Below, piece after piece: positions 5,920-12,838 of a DNA stretch of 14,751 bases. Below the pieces are notes generated by a model. It saw nothing but the letters and a program-made list of their open reading frames with translations, did not search any database and was not told where the DNA came from. The stretch is from Deltaproteobacteria bacterium. Its GTDB lineage: Bacteria > Desulfobacterota > DSM-4660 > Desulfatiglandales > HGW-15. Position numbers and translations under genes: made by a program. The DNA is taken from NCBI GenBank assembly GCA_019307805.1, contig JAFDIX010000015.1, positions 1-14,751 on the forward strand. Direction: 5' to 3'. The first letter of the stretch is position 1; each line of letters begins with the position of its first letter.

Positions 5920-7850
5920 AGAGACATGTCTACTTGGCCATGAAACCCCTTGAAGAGGCCAGGGAGATCTTTTTTTCGCGAGTGGGACGCACCCGGCGGA
6001 CCCCTGCTGAAGAAATCCCTGCAGGTGATTCTCTCGGGCGTGTCACGGCAGCCCCGGTTTTTGCCAGGTTTTCATCACCGACCTATCACTCGGCAGCCAT
6101 GGACGGGGTGGCTGTATTTGCCGAAGATACCTACGGCACTACCGAGAGAAACCCCAGGATCCTTAAGGTGGAGGAAAATACCTGGTGGGTTAATACGGGC
6201 CAGGCCATCCCGGAGGGATGCGATGCTGTTATCATGGTGGAAAAAATCCATCAGGTGGATAGGGCACACATTGAGATCCGGTCCCCTGCATATCCCTGGC
6301 AACACATCAGAAAAGTGGGAGAAGACATTGTGGCAACCCAGCTCCTGCTGCCCCGGAATCACACCCTTCGGTCCTATGATGTGGGGGCACTTATTGCTTC
6401 CGGAATCTTTTCCTTGCAGGTATGGCAGCGGCCAAAGGTGGCCATTATCCCCACAGGATCCGAACTCATCCATCATGGGGACGTGAGCGGCCCTCAGGAT
6501 ATCAAGAAAAACCAGATTCTCGAATACAACACGCTTATTCTGGGGAGCCTGGTCCGGGAGTGCAGGGGTGTGCCGGTGATCTATGATATCGTCCCTGACA
6601 GGGAAGAGGATATTCAGAATGTGTTGACAAAGGCCATTGATTCAGACGCCGATCTGGTTATCATCAATGCAGGATCCTCGGCAGGAAGCAAGGACTATAC
6701 CGCCAATATGATCGGGGAGATGGGGGAAGTGTTGGTCCATGGCGTTGCCATGATGCCGGGAAAGCCCACCATACTGGGTATCGTCCAGGACAAGCCGGTT
6801 GTTGGAAACCCGGGCTACACTGTTTCAGCCACCCTCTCATTTCAACAATTTGTTCGGCCTCTCCTTCTCAGCCTTCAAGGTCTGAGCCTGCCCCGGGAAA
6901 AAACCATAAAGGTGTGGCCTTCCCGGGATATTCCGTCAAAACTGGGCATTGAAGAATTCCTGAGGGTCAATATCGGGAAGGTGGGAGATCGGTTTGTTGC
7001 CACCCCCCTGGCCCGGGCGGCGGGGTCCATTACCACACTCACCCGGGCAGAAGGGATCCTGCGCATACCATCTCTTTCCGAAGGCGTTACGCAGGATGAA
7101 GAGGTCGAGGCCGAACTCCTGGTGGATGAGGAAGAGATACTCAATACGGTTGTCATCATCGGGAGCCACGACATTACCATAGACATCATTTCGGATGAGA
7201 TCAGGCGAATGGGGCATAACATCCGCATCTCCTCAGGGAACGTGGGGAGCCTCGGGGGACTCATGGCCCTCAGAAAAGGGATTTGCCACCTGTCCGGTTC
7301 CCATTTGTTGGACATCGAGACGAGCGAATACAATATCTCCTATGTCAAACGGTATCTCAAGGGGAACAAGGTGAACCTCGTTCACCTGGTGGAGAGGGAT
7401 CAGGGTCTGATTGTGGCCAAAGGAAATCCAAAGGAGATCAACGGGCTTGAGGACCTGACCAGAGATGATATCTCATTTGTGAATCGCCAGGCCGGTTCCG
7501 GGACCCGAATCCTTTTGGATTACACGCTGGACCAACTGGGACTCCCGTCGGATGCAATCACGGGGTATGAGCATGAGGAGTTTACCCATATGGCCGTGGC
7601 TGTGGATATCCTTAGCGGCGCCGCAGATTGTGGTGTGGGCATCTATGCCGCTGCAAAGGCCCTTGATCTGGATTTTATCCCCATGGCAAGGGAACAGTAT
7701 GACCTCATCATTCCCTCCGCAGCGATGGAGCAGCCCAATATAAAGGTGCTTATGGAGACCATCGGATCCCGGAATTTTCGAGACAGGGTCCTGGCCCTGG
7801 GGGGATATGATCCGGGGAAGAGTGGTGAAATCTGGCGCGAGGTGGGGTGA
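5916..7850 (+). CDS. MoeA fused to a periplasmic-binding-protein-like domain
   Basis: About 644 aa. Residues 1-405 are a MoeA domain: AMDGVAVFAEDTYG (61-74), PTGSEL (179-184), NAGSSAGSKD (251-260), PGKPT (281-285) and NPGYTVSA (298-305). Residues about 410-640 are a PBP-like/LysR-substrate-type domain without a signal peptide, with RQAGSGTR (524-531) typical of the anion-binding loop in molybdate/tungstate and related binding proteins. In the MoeA part the usual STGDE reads PTGSE, so activity may differ from the stand-alone MoeA. The PBP domain may bind oxyanion or cofactor in the cytoplasm; this is inference from the fold. I place the start at TTG 5916 (AAGGAG 8 nt upstream), making a TTGA overlap with the moeA stop; an ATG at 5898 would add six residues but has no ribosome-binding site. 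A modE-like gene follows after 42 bp. Confidence 0.93.
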   Translation: MKRHVYLAMKPLEEAREIFFSRVGRTRRTPAEEIPAGDSLGRVTAAPVFARFSSPTYHSAAMDGVAVFAEDTYGTTERNPRILKVEENTWWVNTGQAIPEGCDAVIMVEKIHQVDRAHIEIRSPAYPWQHIRKVGEDIVATQLLLPRNHTLRSYDVGALIASGIFSLQVWQRPKVAIIPTGSELIHHGDVSGPQDIKKNQILEYNTLILGSLVRECRGVPVIYDIVPDREEDIQNVLTKAIDSDADLVIINAGSSAGSKDYTANMIGEMGEVLVHGVAMMPGKPTILGIVQDKPVVGNPGYTVSATLSFQQFVRPLLLSLQGLSLPREKTIKVWPSRDIPSKLGIEEFLRVNIGKVGDRFVATPLARAAGSITTLTRAEGILRIPSLSEGVTQDEEVEAELLVDEEEILNTVVIIGSHDITIDIISDEIRRMGHNIRISSGNVGSLGGLMALRKGICHLSGSHLLDIETSEYNISYVKRYLKGNKVNLVHLVERDQGLIVAKGNPKEINGLEDLTRDDISFVNRQAGSGTRILLDYTLDQLGLPSDAITGYEHEEFTHMAVAVDILSGAADCGVGIYAAAKALDLDFIPMAREQYDLIIPSAAMEQPNIKVLMETIGSRNFRDRVLALGGYDPGKSGEIWREVG

Positions 7851-7892
7851 GGCAACGGTCAGGGTCCATGATAAACTGAAACGGGGGAAAAG

Positions 7893-8246
7893 ATGGTACC
7901 TCTTCGATTAAAATCCAGACAGTGGGTTGTTGATGAAGAAGGCAAGATTATCATCGGTGAGGGCAGAAGAGAAATCTTCGAAAACATTGAAAAGACCGGC
8001 TCAATAAACCAGACTGCAAAGGTCATGAAAATGTCCTACAAGGGCGTTTGGAGCAAAATCAAAGCCACGGAAAACACCCTCAAGATGCGGGTTGTTGATA
8101 CGAACAAAAAGCGGGGCTCATCCCTGACTGAGGAGGGAAAGGTGCTTCTCCAAAAATACATTGAACTCAAGGAGCAGTGCCTGGAGTCTGATGACAAGGT
8201 TTTCAAGGCCATTTTTCTGGAGAACCCGTTGGAGGATGGAAAATAG
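7893..8246 (+). CDS. ModE-type winged-helix regulator lacking molybdate-binding domain
   Basis: A 117-aa protein corresponding only to the N-terminal DNA-binding half of ModE (LysR-like winged helix). Recognisable segments are WVVDEEGKIIIGEGRREIFENI, the helix-turn-helix around GSINQTAKVMKMSYKGVWSKI (about residues 35-55) and the wing ending in SLTEEGKVLL. Full ModE is about 260 aa with two Mop/TOBE domains that sense molybdate; here none follows, and the sequence after 8246 has no such coding capacity. Such short ModE proteins are known in many non-enteric bacteria, where a separate protein or unknown mechanism supplies metal sensing. ATG is preceded by GGGGGAAAAG. It lies 42 bp after the MoeA-PBP gene and is probably co-transcribed. 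A plausible target is the palindrome upstream of moeA. The PBP domain of its neighbour could be the missing sensor, but that is speculation. Confidence 0.9.
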   Translation: MVPLRLKSRQWVVDEEGKIIIGEGRREIFENIEKTGSINQTAKVMKMSYKGVWSKIKATENTLKMRVVDTNKKRGSSLTEEGKVLLQKYIELKEQCLESDDKVFKAIFLENPLEDGK

Positions 8247-8279
8247 GAATGTGGAGAAAAGGTAACTACTCAGGTGGAT

Positions 8280-8369
8280 AGACTGAAGGCTGAAGGTTAC
8301 CGAGAGAAGATGTGTAGGTTTTGATCCGAGCGTTGCGAGATGGTTGAAAAATACTTCAGCCTTCAGTCT
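8280..8369. repeat. 16-bp perfect inverted repeat
   Basis: AGACTGAAGGCTGAAG (8280-8295) is the exact reverse complement of CTTCAGCCTTCAGTCT (8354-8369), with a 58-nt spacer. The phrase is itself a short internal duplication (CTGAAGG CTGAAG). No T tract follows, so it is not a typical terminator, but it could form a stem in RNA and separate modE from mobB transcription. Confidence 0.8.
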
Positions 8370-8439
8370 CCAATAGAGCTGGTTCTCCGACAGGCTCCTA
8401 ATTACGCAGAACTAGCCGTTGGATATTCGCTTTTCATTC

Positions 8440-8474
8440 GACGTTGGACGTTCGATGTTCGATGTTGGACGTTC
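8440..8474 (+). repeat. Heptanucleotide tandem repeat (5 units)
   Basis: Five contiguous 7-bp units: GACGTTG, GACGTTC, GATGTTC, GATGTTG, GACGTTC (consensus GAYGTTS). A degenerate unit GATATTC lies just upstream around 8422-8428. The repeat is non-coding and of unknown role; it may vary in copy number between strains. Confidence 0.85.
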
Positions 8475-8591
8475 ATCTTGCAGAACAACCCTGTACGGCA
8501 TAAATAAGATCTGTGGTAACTACTCAGGTGGATAGGCTGAAGCTGAAGGTGCCCCCGGGAAATGCCCTAGGGGTGCTTTTAGGGATAAATC

Positions 8592-9143
8592 ATGCGGGAT
8601 CACACAAAACTTAGGGCATTTGAGCTGGCTGACAGCAAAAATATGCCCCCCGTCCTTTGTGTCGTCGGGGGCTCGGGGTCCGGAAAGACGACCTACCTGG
8701 AGCGCCTGATCCCCGAACTCAGGGGCATGGGGCTGAGGGTGGGGACCATCAAACACCATCCGGGAGATTTTGAGATGGACATCCCCGGCAAGGACAGCTG
8801 GCGACACAGACAGGCAGGTGCCGTTGCGACCATGGTATCCTCCCCGGGAAGAATCGGGATGGTCCTGGAGGTGGATCACGATCATGATCCGGAGGAATTG
8901 GCGTCTTTTATTTCGGATGTCGATATTGTCCTGGCCGAGGGATACAAGCGTGCCCAGTGCCCCAAAATAGAAATATTCCGATCCGAGGTCCACGACAAAC
9001 CCTTTTGTATCGATGACGGCTATCTGATGGCAATCGTAACGGATGCGGATGTGGATCTTGAGGCTCCCCGGTTTGTCATGGATGATGTCCGGGGGCTGGC
9101 GGCCTTTTTGTTGGAGCGGTTTGGACTGGTTCACGGGCCTTGA
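8592..9143 (+). CDS. mobB: Molybdopterin-guanine dinucleotide biosynthesis protein MobB
   Basis: A 183-aa cytoplasmic P-loop GTP-binding protein. It carries the Walker A motif GGSGSGKTT (26-34), followed by the MobB-typical KHHPGDFEMDIPGKDSWRHRQAGA region and LAEGYKRAQCPKIEIFR near residue 118. MobB associates with MobA and is thought to aid conversion of Moco to the guanine dinucleotide form used by many DMSO-reductase-family enzymes. MobA is not in this window. The start at ATG 8592 has a modest TAGGGAT upstream; an in-frame ATG at 8643 (residue 18) would give the more usual short N-terminus (MPPVLCVVGG) but has no ribosome-binding site. It is separated from the modE-like gene by a 345-bp repeat-rich gap, so co-transcription with the moeA genes is uncertain even though the pathway is shared. 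Confidence 0.92.
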   Translation: MRDHTKLRAFELADSKNMPPVLCVVGGSGSGKTTYLERLIPELRGMGLRVGTIKHHPGDFEMDIPGKDSWRHRQAGAVATMVSSPGRIGMVLEVDHDHDPEELASFISDVDIVLAEGYKRAQCPKIEIFRSEVHDKPFCIDDGYLMAIVTDADVDLEAPRFVMDDVRGLAAFLLERFGLVHGP

Positions 9144-9180
9144 AGCCCGGGAATGTGCCGCTGGGGCGCCGGGGTCTGCA

Positions 9181-9195
9181 GGCCCTAAAGGGGCC
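9181..9195 (+). terminator. Weak candidate terminator after mobB
   Basis: GGCCC (9181-9185) pairs with GGGCC (9191-9195) around a 5-nt loop, 38 bp after the mobB stop. Only a mixed AT stretch follows and there is no clean T run, so termination would be weak. Confidence 0.3.
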
Positions 9196-9212
9196 GATAT
9201 TGTAAATTATCC

Positions 9213-9239
9213 TTGAAAGCGGATTCAGGTAATTATAGA
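9213..9239 (+). promoter_or_regulatory. Candidate promoter for the tol operon
   Basis: TTGAAA (9213-9218) and TATAGA (9234-9239) each match 5 of 6 consensus bases, but the spacer is only 15 bp. It lies about 50 bp before tolQ, in the only gap upstream of the operon. Confidence 0.35.
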
Positions 9240-9287
9240 AAGACAAGAAGTAATCACCATCATCGCCACTAGGAAAGAGGAATTTTT

Positions 9288-10067
9288 ATGAATCTCATAA
9301 CTCTCGTGCCCGCGCTTTTTGCCCCCGCGGTGGTTTCACTGGAAACCGTCATAGGAAGCGATATTATCCAGATGATTCTCCATGCGGGTCTCATGGTCAA
9401 GTTTGTCATGTTCGTCCTGTTTCTTTTTTCCATCATCTCCTGGGCGATCATATTTTCAAAATGGAGGCTTTTCAACAAGGCAAACCATGAGACCGCCTAC
9501 TTTTTTGAACTTTTTTGGGAAAACACGCCACTCAGCAGGATATATGATGAGTGCGATGATCTCCCCTACAGTCCTGTTGCTCAATTGTTCAGATCCGGTT
9601 ATGCAGAGCTCAAACGGTTGACCAAATCCTCAACCCCTAATGCATCTGCGGACTGGAACTCTTCAGGGCAGCCCATTTTGGACAATTTGGAGAGGTCACT
9701 GAGAAAATCCGCAATCGATCAGAGCAATGTGTTGGAGAGGGCACTGTCTTTCCTGGCTACTACCGGCAACACGGCCCCCTTTATTGGTCTTTTTGGCACG
9801 GTCTGGGGGATTATGCAGTCCTTCAGGGGGATCGGGCTGAAGGGTTCGGCCAGCCTCGCCGTCGTGGCGCCGGGGATTTCTGAAGCCCTCATTGCTACCG
9901 CGGCCGGTCTGGCAGCGGCCATACCTGCAGTGGTTGCCTTCAACTATTTCAATCGCAAGGCCTTGGTATTACAGTCTGAAATGGATACCTTCGCTTCGGA
10001 TTTTTTAAGCCTTGTGGGGCGACGGGTGTTCAAGGGAGAAATGATGCCGGAGGAGACAGATGAGTAG
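9288..10067 (+). CDS. tolQ: Tol-Pal system proton channel subunit TolQ
   Basis: Inner-membrane protein of 259 aa from the TolQ/ExbB/MotA family. With TolR it forms the proton-motive-force motor that energises TolA for outer-membrane constriction at division. Three membrane segments are visible: about 35-57 (GLMVKFVMFVLFLFSIISWA), 157-178 (TTGNTAPFIGLFGTVWGIM) and 196-220 (GISEALIATAAGLAAAIPAV). The last two carry the family hallmarks GLFGTVWGIM and the GISEAL...TAAGL...IPAV pattern. ATG is preceded by AAAGAGG. It is the first gene of the operon and is followed after 26 bp by tolR. TolQ and ExbB are hard to tell apart by sequence alone; the tolR-tolA-tolB-pal neighbours decide it. Confidence 0.96.
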   Translation: MNLITLVPALFAPAVVSLETVIGSDIIQMILHAGLMVKFVMFVLFLFSIISWAIIFSKWRLFNKANHETAYFFELFWENTPLSRIYDECDDLPYSPVAQLFRSGYAELKRLTKSSTPNASADWNSSGQPILDNLERSLRKSAIDQSNVLERALSFLATTGNTAPFIGLFGTVWGIMQSFRGIGLKGSASLAVVAPGISEALIATAAGLAAAIPAVVAFNYFNRKALVLQSEMDTFASDFLSLVGRRVFKGEMMPEETDE

Positions 10068-10093
10068 GGACTTTTTGGGGGGCGGATAATCCA

Positions 10094-10498
10094 ATGGTAA
10101 GCGGGAATAACGGCAAACAGTTTATGTCGGAAATTAATGTCACCCCCTTTGTGGATGTGATGCTCGTGCTTTTGATCATCTTTATGGTGACTGCGCCCAT
10201 GATGATGCAGGGGGTGGATGTGAATCTCCCTCAAACCACGGCAAAAAACATCAAAACCAAAGAGGACCCGCTGATTCTGAGCGTGAACAGCAAGAGAGAG
10301 ATTTTCCTGGAAAACAGAAAGGTCAGTCTCAATGACCTGGAGAAAAAGGTGAAAAGCATATTTAAATATCGGAGGGAGAAGGAAGTCCTGTTGAAGGCAG
10401 ACAAAGACGTCCCCTATGGCTTTGTGATCAAGGTGATGGCCAGCGTAAAAAATGCGGGTATCGAGAAGCTGGGCATGATCACAGAGCCGGAAGAATAA
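10094..10498 (+). CDS. tolR: Tol-Pal system protein TolR
   Basis: A 134-aa TolR/ExbD protein: short cytoplasmic N-terminus, one membrane helix (about 19-38), then a periplasmic domain. The motif NVTPFVDVMLVLLIIFMVTAP contains the essential proton-carrying Asp21. The periplasmic part with LKADKDVPYGFVIKVM is typical of the family. Partners are TolQ and TolA. The ATG at 10094 is preceded by GGGGGGCGG. It lies 26 bp after tolQ and 9 bp before tolA, so it is in one transcript. Confidence 0.96.
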   Translation: MVSGNNGKQFMSEINVTPFVDVMLVLLIIFMVTAPMMMQGVDVNLPQTTAKNIKTKEDPLILSVNSKREIFLENRKVSLNDLEKKVKSIFKYRREKEVLLKADKDVPYGFVIKVMASVKNAGIEKLGMITEPEE

Positions 10499-10507
10499 TC
10501 ATATTGA

Positions 10508-11332
10508 ATGGAAAAAGAACCGTTTCCATACCCGAACAATGAGCCGGTGAAGATGCGATGGAGCCCCATGGTGGTGCTTTCTGTTTTTCTCCATCTTTTT
10601 ATCTTTTCCGCCTTCCTTTTTGTGCCGGAATCCTTCCCTACCAAAAAACCCTATGCAGGCATCGTCTATGATGTTCGTCTGGTGGAAATGCCCAGGGGAG
10701 GAGGGAAGAAAAGCGGGGGCCCCCGGTCGTCCAAAAAGTCGGGGAAAAAGGTCGTCAAAAAGGCCACACCTACCAAACGTATTGCGACCCCGAAGAAAAA
10801 GGCCAAACCCGTCGTTATTGCAAAGAGGACGTTGAAGAAGGAAACAGCAAAGGTAAAGAAACCCAAAGCATCGCCCTCCAAATTGATCGATCAGGCCATA
10901 TCCAAGATCGAGAGAAAGGTCAAAAAGGAAGACAAGGGGCATGTGGATCAGGCCATTGCAAGGCTTGAGAAAAGGACAAAAGGTCCCGAGGAAACAGGGG
11001 CTCCCCAGGGGAGGGGAGGGGTCGCCTCAGGCGGGATGCCCATGTTGATCTACAGGATGGAGGCGGAGGAATGGATCAAAAGCAATTGGTCCTATCCCGT
11101 TGCCCTGGATAGCCAAAAGGATCTCGAGGCCGTTGTTGTGCTGCTGGTGAAAAGGGATGGAAGCATCCTGAAGAACCACTTTGAAAAGCAATCCGCAAGA
11201 ACCATCTTTGATGAATCGGTGATGAAGGCCATAGAAAGGTCAGACCCCTTACCCCCTTTCCCGGAAGGATACAGGAAAAGCCATGAGGAATTCATTATCA
11301 GCTTTAATCTTAAGGATCTTCAGGAACAGTGA
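10508..11332 (+). CDS. tolA: TolA-like protein with TonB-type C-terminal domain
   Basis: A 274-aa energy transducer bridging inner and outer membranes. Residues 1-18 are cytoplasmic, about 20-40 form the anchor with a His (FLHLFIF, His29) like the SHLS motif used to contact TolQ or ExbB, and 55-170 form a Lys/Pro-rich periplasm-spanning region. This region includes a duplicated segment (DQAISKIERKVKK and DQAIARLEKRTKG, about 128-158). Residues about 180-270 are a TonB/TolA C-terminal fold (IKSNWSYPVAL, DESVMKAIERSDPLPPFPEGY). The spacer is much shorter than in E. coli TolA (about 420 aa in total), normal for this phylum. It starts 9 bp after tolR and its 3' end overlaps tolB by 50 bp. By sequence alone it could be called TonB; position in the operon favours TolA. 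Confidence 0.9.
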   Translation: MEKEPFPYPNNEPVKMRWSPMVVLSVFLHLFIFSAFLFVPESFPTKKPYAGIVYDVRLVEMPRGGGKKSGGPRSSKKSGKKVVKKATPTKRIATPKKKAKPVVIAKRTLKKETAKVKKPKASPSKLIDQAISKIERKVKKEDKGHVDQAIARLEKRTKGPEETGAPQGRGGVASGGMPMLIYRMEAEEWIKSNWSYPVALDSQKDLEAVVVLLVKRDGSILKNHFEKQSARTIFDESVMKAIERSDPLPPFPEGYRKSHEEFIISFNLKDLQEQ

Positions 11333-12626
11333 TCGGAAGTATCTGCTTGGGGTTTTGTGCATTATGACCCTTGTTCTTCCCGTGGAGGCAGGGGCAAAGA
11401 TCTACCTGGATATCAATGAGCCTTCCACCCAGAAGATCAAGATTGCGATTCCCGACTTTAAGGATTTCTCCGGCGCCAAAGGAAATCCTAAATTTGCATC
11501 CGCCCTTCCTGCCGTCGTGGGCAATGATCTTGAACTGAGCGGCTATTTCTTGTCCATGGACAAGGATGCCTTTTTGGAAGAGAGTGGCGGCGCTGCCGGT
11601 TTTGGAAAAATTCGGTTCAAGGACTGGTCTGTCATTGGGGCGGACATTCTTTTGAAGGCGGGCTACACCACCCTGGGGCAAACCCTTGAAGTAGATGCCA
11701 GGCTTTACGATGTATACAGGGGGCGTCTGATCATGGGAAAACGGTTCCTGGGGAAGGTGGGGGAAGAACGGCACCTCATGCACCGGGTGTCCGATGCCAT
11801 CATTTATGCCCTTACCGGACACAGGGGTATGTTCTTATCAAAACTGGCCTATGTGGCAAACACAACCGGGAAAAAGGAAATCTACGTCTCAGACTATGAC
11901 GGTGCCGACGCGCAAATGATTACTTCCGATAACAGCATCGCCCTCTTCCCCAAATGGTCCCCTTCGGGAGATAAGATCCTCTTTAACTCCTACAGGGAAG
12001 GGGGGCCAATGCTTTATATGAAGGATCTTGTTACGGGTAAGATCCGGAGATTATCCGGAAGAAAGGGGCTCAACATCGGGGCGGCATGGTCACCGGACGG
12101 TAAGACGATTGCCCTCACCCTGAGCCATGAAGGAAATCCGGACATCTACACCATAGATTTGACTGGAAAAATCATTGAACGCATAACCAATCATTGGGCC
12201 ATTGATGTCTCCCCGTCCTTTTCACCGGATGGCAAAAAAATTGTTTTTGTTTCCAATCGTTCGGGTAATCCACAACTCTATGTTCGGGATCTGGTGGCGG
12301 GAACTGATGAAAGGCTGACATTTGAGGGCAAATACAATACATCCCCTGCCTGGTCTCCATTGAATAAAATCGCGTTTTCCGCTATGGGTGGAGGACGGGT
12401 GGATATCTGCACCATAGATTCCGACGGTGGAAATTGGCGAAAATTAACGGAATACCAGGCCAACAATGAAGATCCCTGCTGGTCACCGGATGGTCGGTAT
12501 TTGGCCTTCAGTTCAAATCGAAACGGGGGGTACCATCTTTTTTTAATGAACGCAAACGGTCAGAATCAAAAGAAAATTACCTCCTCCAGAGGGGACCAGA
12601 TTTCGCCCTCCTGGGTTTCCCGATAG
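11283..12626 (+). CDS. tolB: Tol-Pal system beta-propeller protein TolB
   Basis: Periplasmic protein of 447 aa. A signal peptide (KYLLGVLCIMTLVLPVEAGA, cleavage near residue 38) is preceded by an unusually long 19-residue n-region. Residues about 40-165 are the TolB N-terminal domain and about 180-447 a six-bladed propeller of PD40 repeats, seen as recurring WSPDGK/FSPDGK phrases (PKWSPSGDKI, AAWSPDGKTI, PSFSPDGKKI, PCWSPDGRYL). TolB binds Pal and TolA and recycles Pal at the septum. The start at ATG 11283, with AGGAAAAG just upstream, overlaps tolA by 50 bp; the next in-frame ATG (11361, residue 27) would cut into the signal peptide, so the overlap looks real. Confidence 0.95.
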   Translation: MRNSLSALILRIFRNSDRKYLLGVLCIMTLVLPVEAGAKIYLDINEPSTQKIKIAIPDFKDFSGAKGNPKFASALPAVVGNDLELSGYFLSMDKDAFLEESGGAAGFGKIRFKDWSVIGADILLKAGYTTLGQTLEVDARLYDVYRGRLIMGKRFLGKVGEERHLMHRVSDAIIYALTGHRGMFLSKLAYVANTTGKKEIYVSDYDGADAQMITSDNSIALFPKWSPSGDKILFNSYREGGPMLYMKDLVTGKIRRLSGRKGLNIGAAWSPDGKTIALTLSHEGNPDIYTIDLTGKIIERITNHWAIDVSPSFSPDGKKIVFVSNRSGNPQLYVRDLVAGTDERLTFEGKYNTSPAWSPLNKIAFSAMGGGRVDICTIDSDGGNWRKLTEYQANNEDPCWSPDGRYLAFSSNRNGGYHLFLMNANGQNQKKITSSRGDQISPSWVSR

Positions 12627-12634
12627 GGGCCATG

Positions 12635-12679
12635 CCCTCCGGAATGGGGTTCCCGAGGGAAGGTGGTACCGGGATTTTT
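12635..12679 (+). terminator. Candidate weak terminator after tolB
   Basis: CCCTC-C-GGAA (12635-12644) pairs with TTCC-C-GAGGG (12650-12659) with one C-C mismatch. A T5 run follows only at 12675-12679, 15 nt after the stem, so read-through to pal is likely. Confidence 0.35.
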
Positions 12680-12729
12680 GTGTGTCAGGGGGAGGAAACA
12701 ACAAAAAAAATATAAAGTTATCTAAATCC

Positions 12730-12758
12730 TTGCAATCATAGCAGGAAAATGATAAATA
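12730..12758 (+). promoter_or_regulatory. Candidate internal promoter for pal-cpoB
   Basis: TTGCAA (12730-12735) and TAAATA (12753-12758) are 17 bp apart in an AT-rich gap of 212 bp. A second possibility is TTGAAA (12766-12771) with TATGTT (12788-12793), 16 bp apart. Independent expression of the abundant lipoprotein Pal is common, which makes a promoter here plausible. Confidence 0.35.
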
Positions 12759-12776
12759 ATAACACTTGAAAATCAT

Positions 12777-12799
12777 ACGTAGAAATCTATGTTTTTTTT
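12777..12799 (+). terminator. Short hairpin plus T8 tract in the pal leader
   Basis: ACGTAG (12777-12782) pairs with CTATGT (12787-12792; one G-U pair) around AAAT and runs directly into eight T residues (12792-12799). It has the form of a small intrinsic terminator or attenuator 40 bp before pal. The 6-bp stem is weak, so the effect may be minor. Confidence 0.35.
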
Positions 12800-12838
12800 G
12801 TTGAGATTAAACCCATAAAATCAGGAGGTAAGATAAGG

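Larger units (their letters stand above)
8261..8549 (+). repeat. Direct repeat pair (about 36 bp) bounding a non-coding island
   Basis: GGTAACTACTCAGGTGGATA followed by GACTGAAGGCTGAAGGT (8261-8297) recurs at 8515-8550 as the same 20-mer followed by GGCTGAAGCTGAAGGT, with one substitution and one deletion. The copies are 254 bp apart. The gap between modE and mobB (8247-8591) holds no ORF I would support and is filled by this and the two repeat features listed next. Confidence 0.85.

Noticed and set aside
8247..8591. CRISPR-like array in the repeat island
   Set aside because: The direct repeats are only two and 254 bp apart, and the heptamers are contiguous without spacers; no cas genes are nearby.
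9288..11332. ExbB-ExbD-TonB iron-uptake operon instead of Tol
   Set aside because: The families overlap in sequence, but the adjoining tolB, pal and cpoB genes identify this as the Tol-Pal system.
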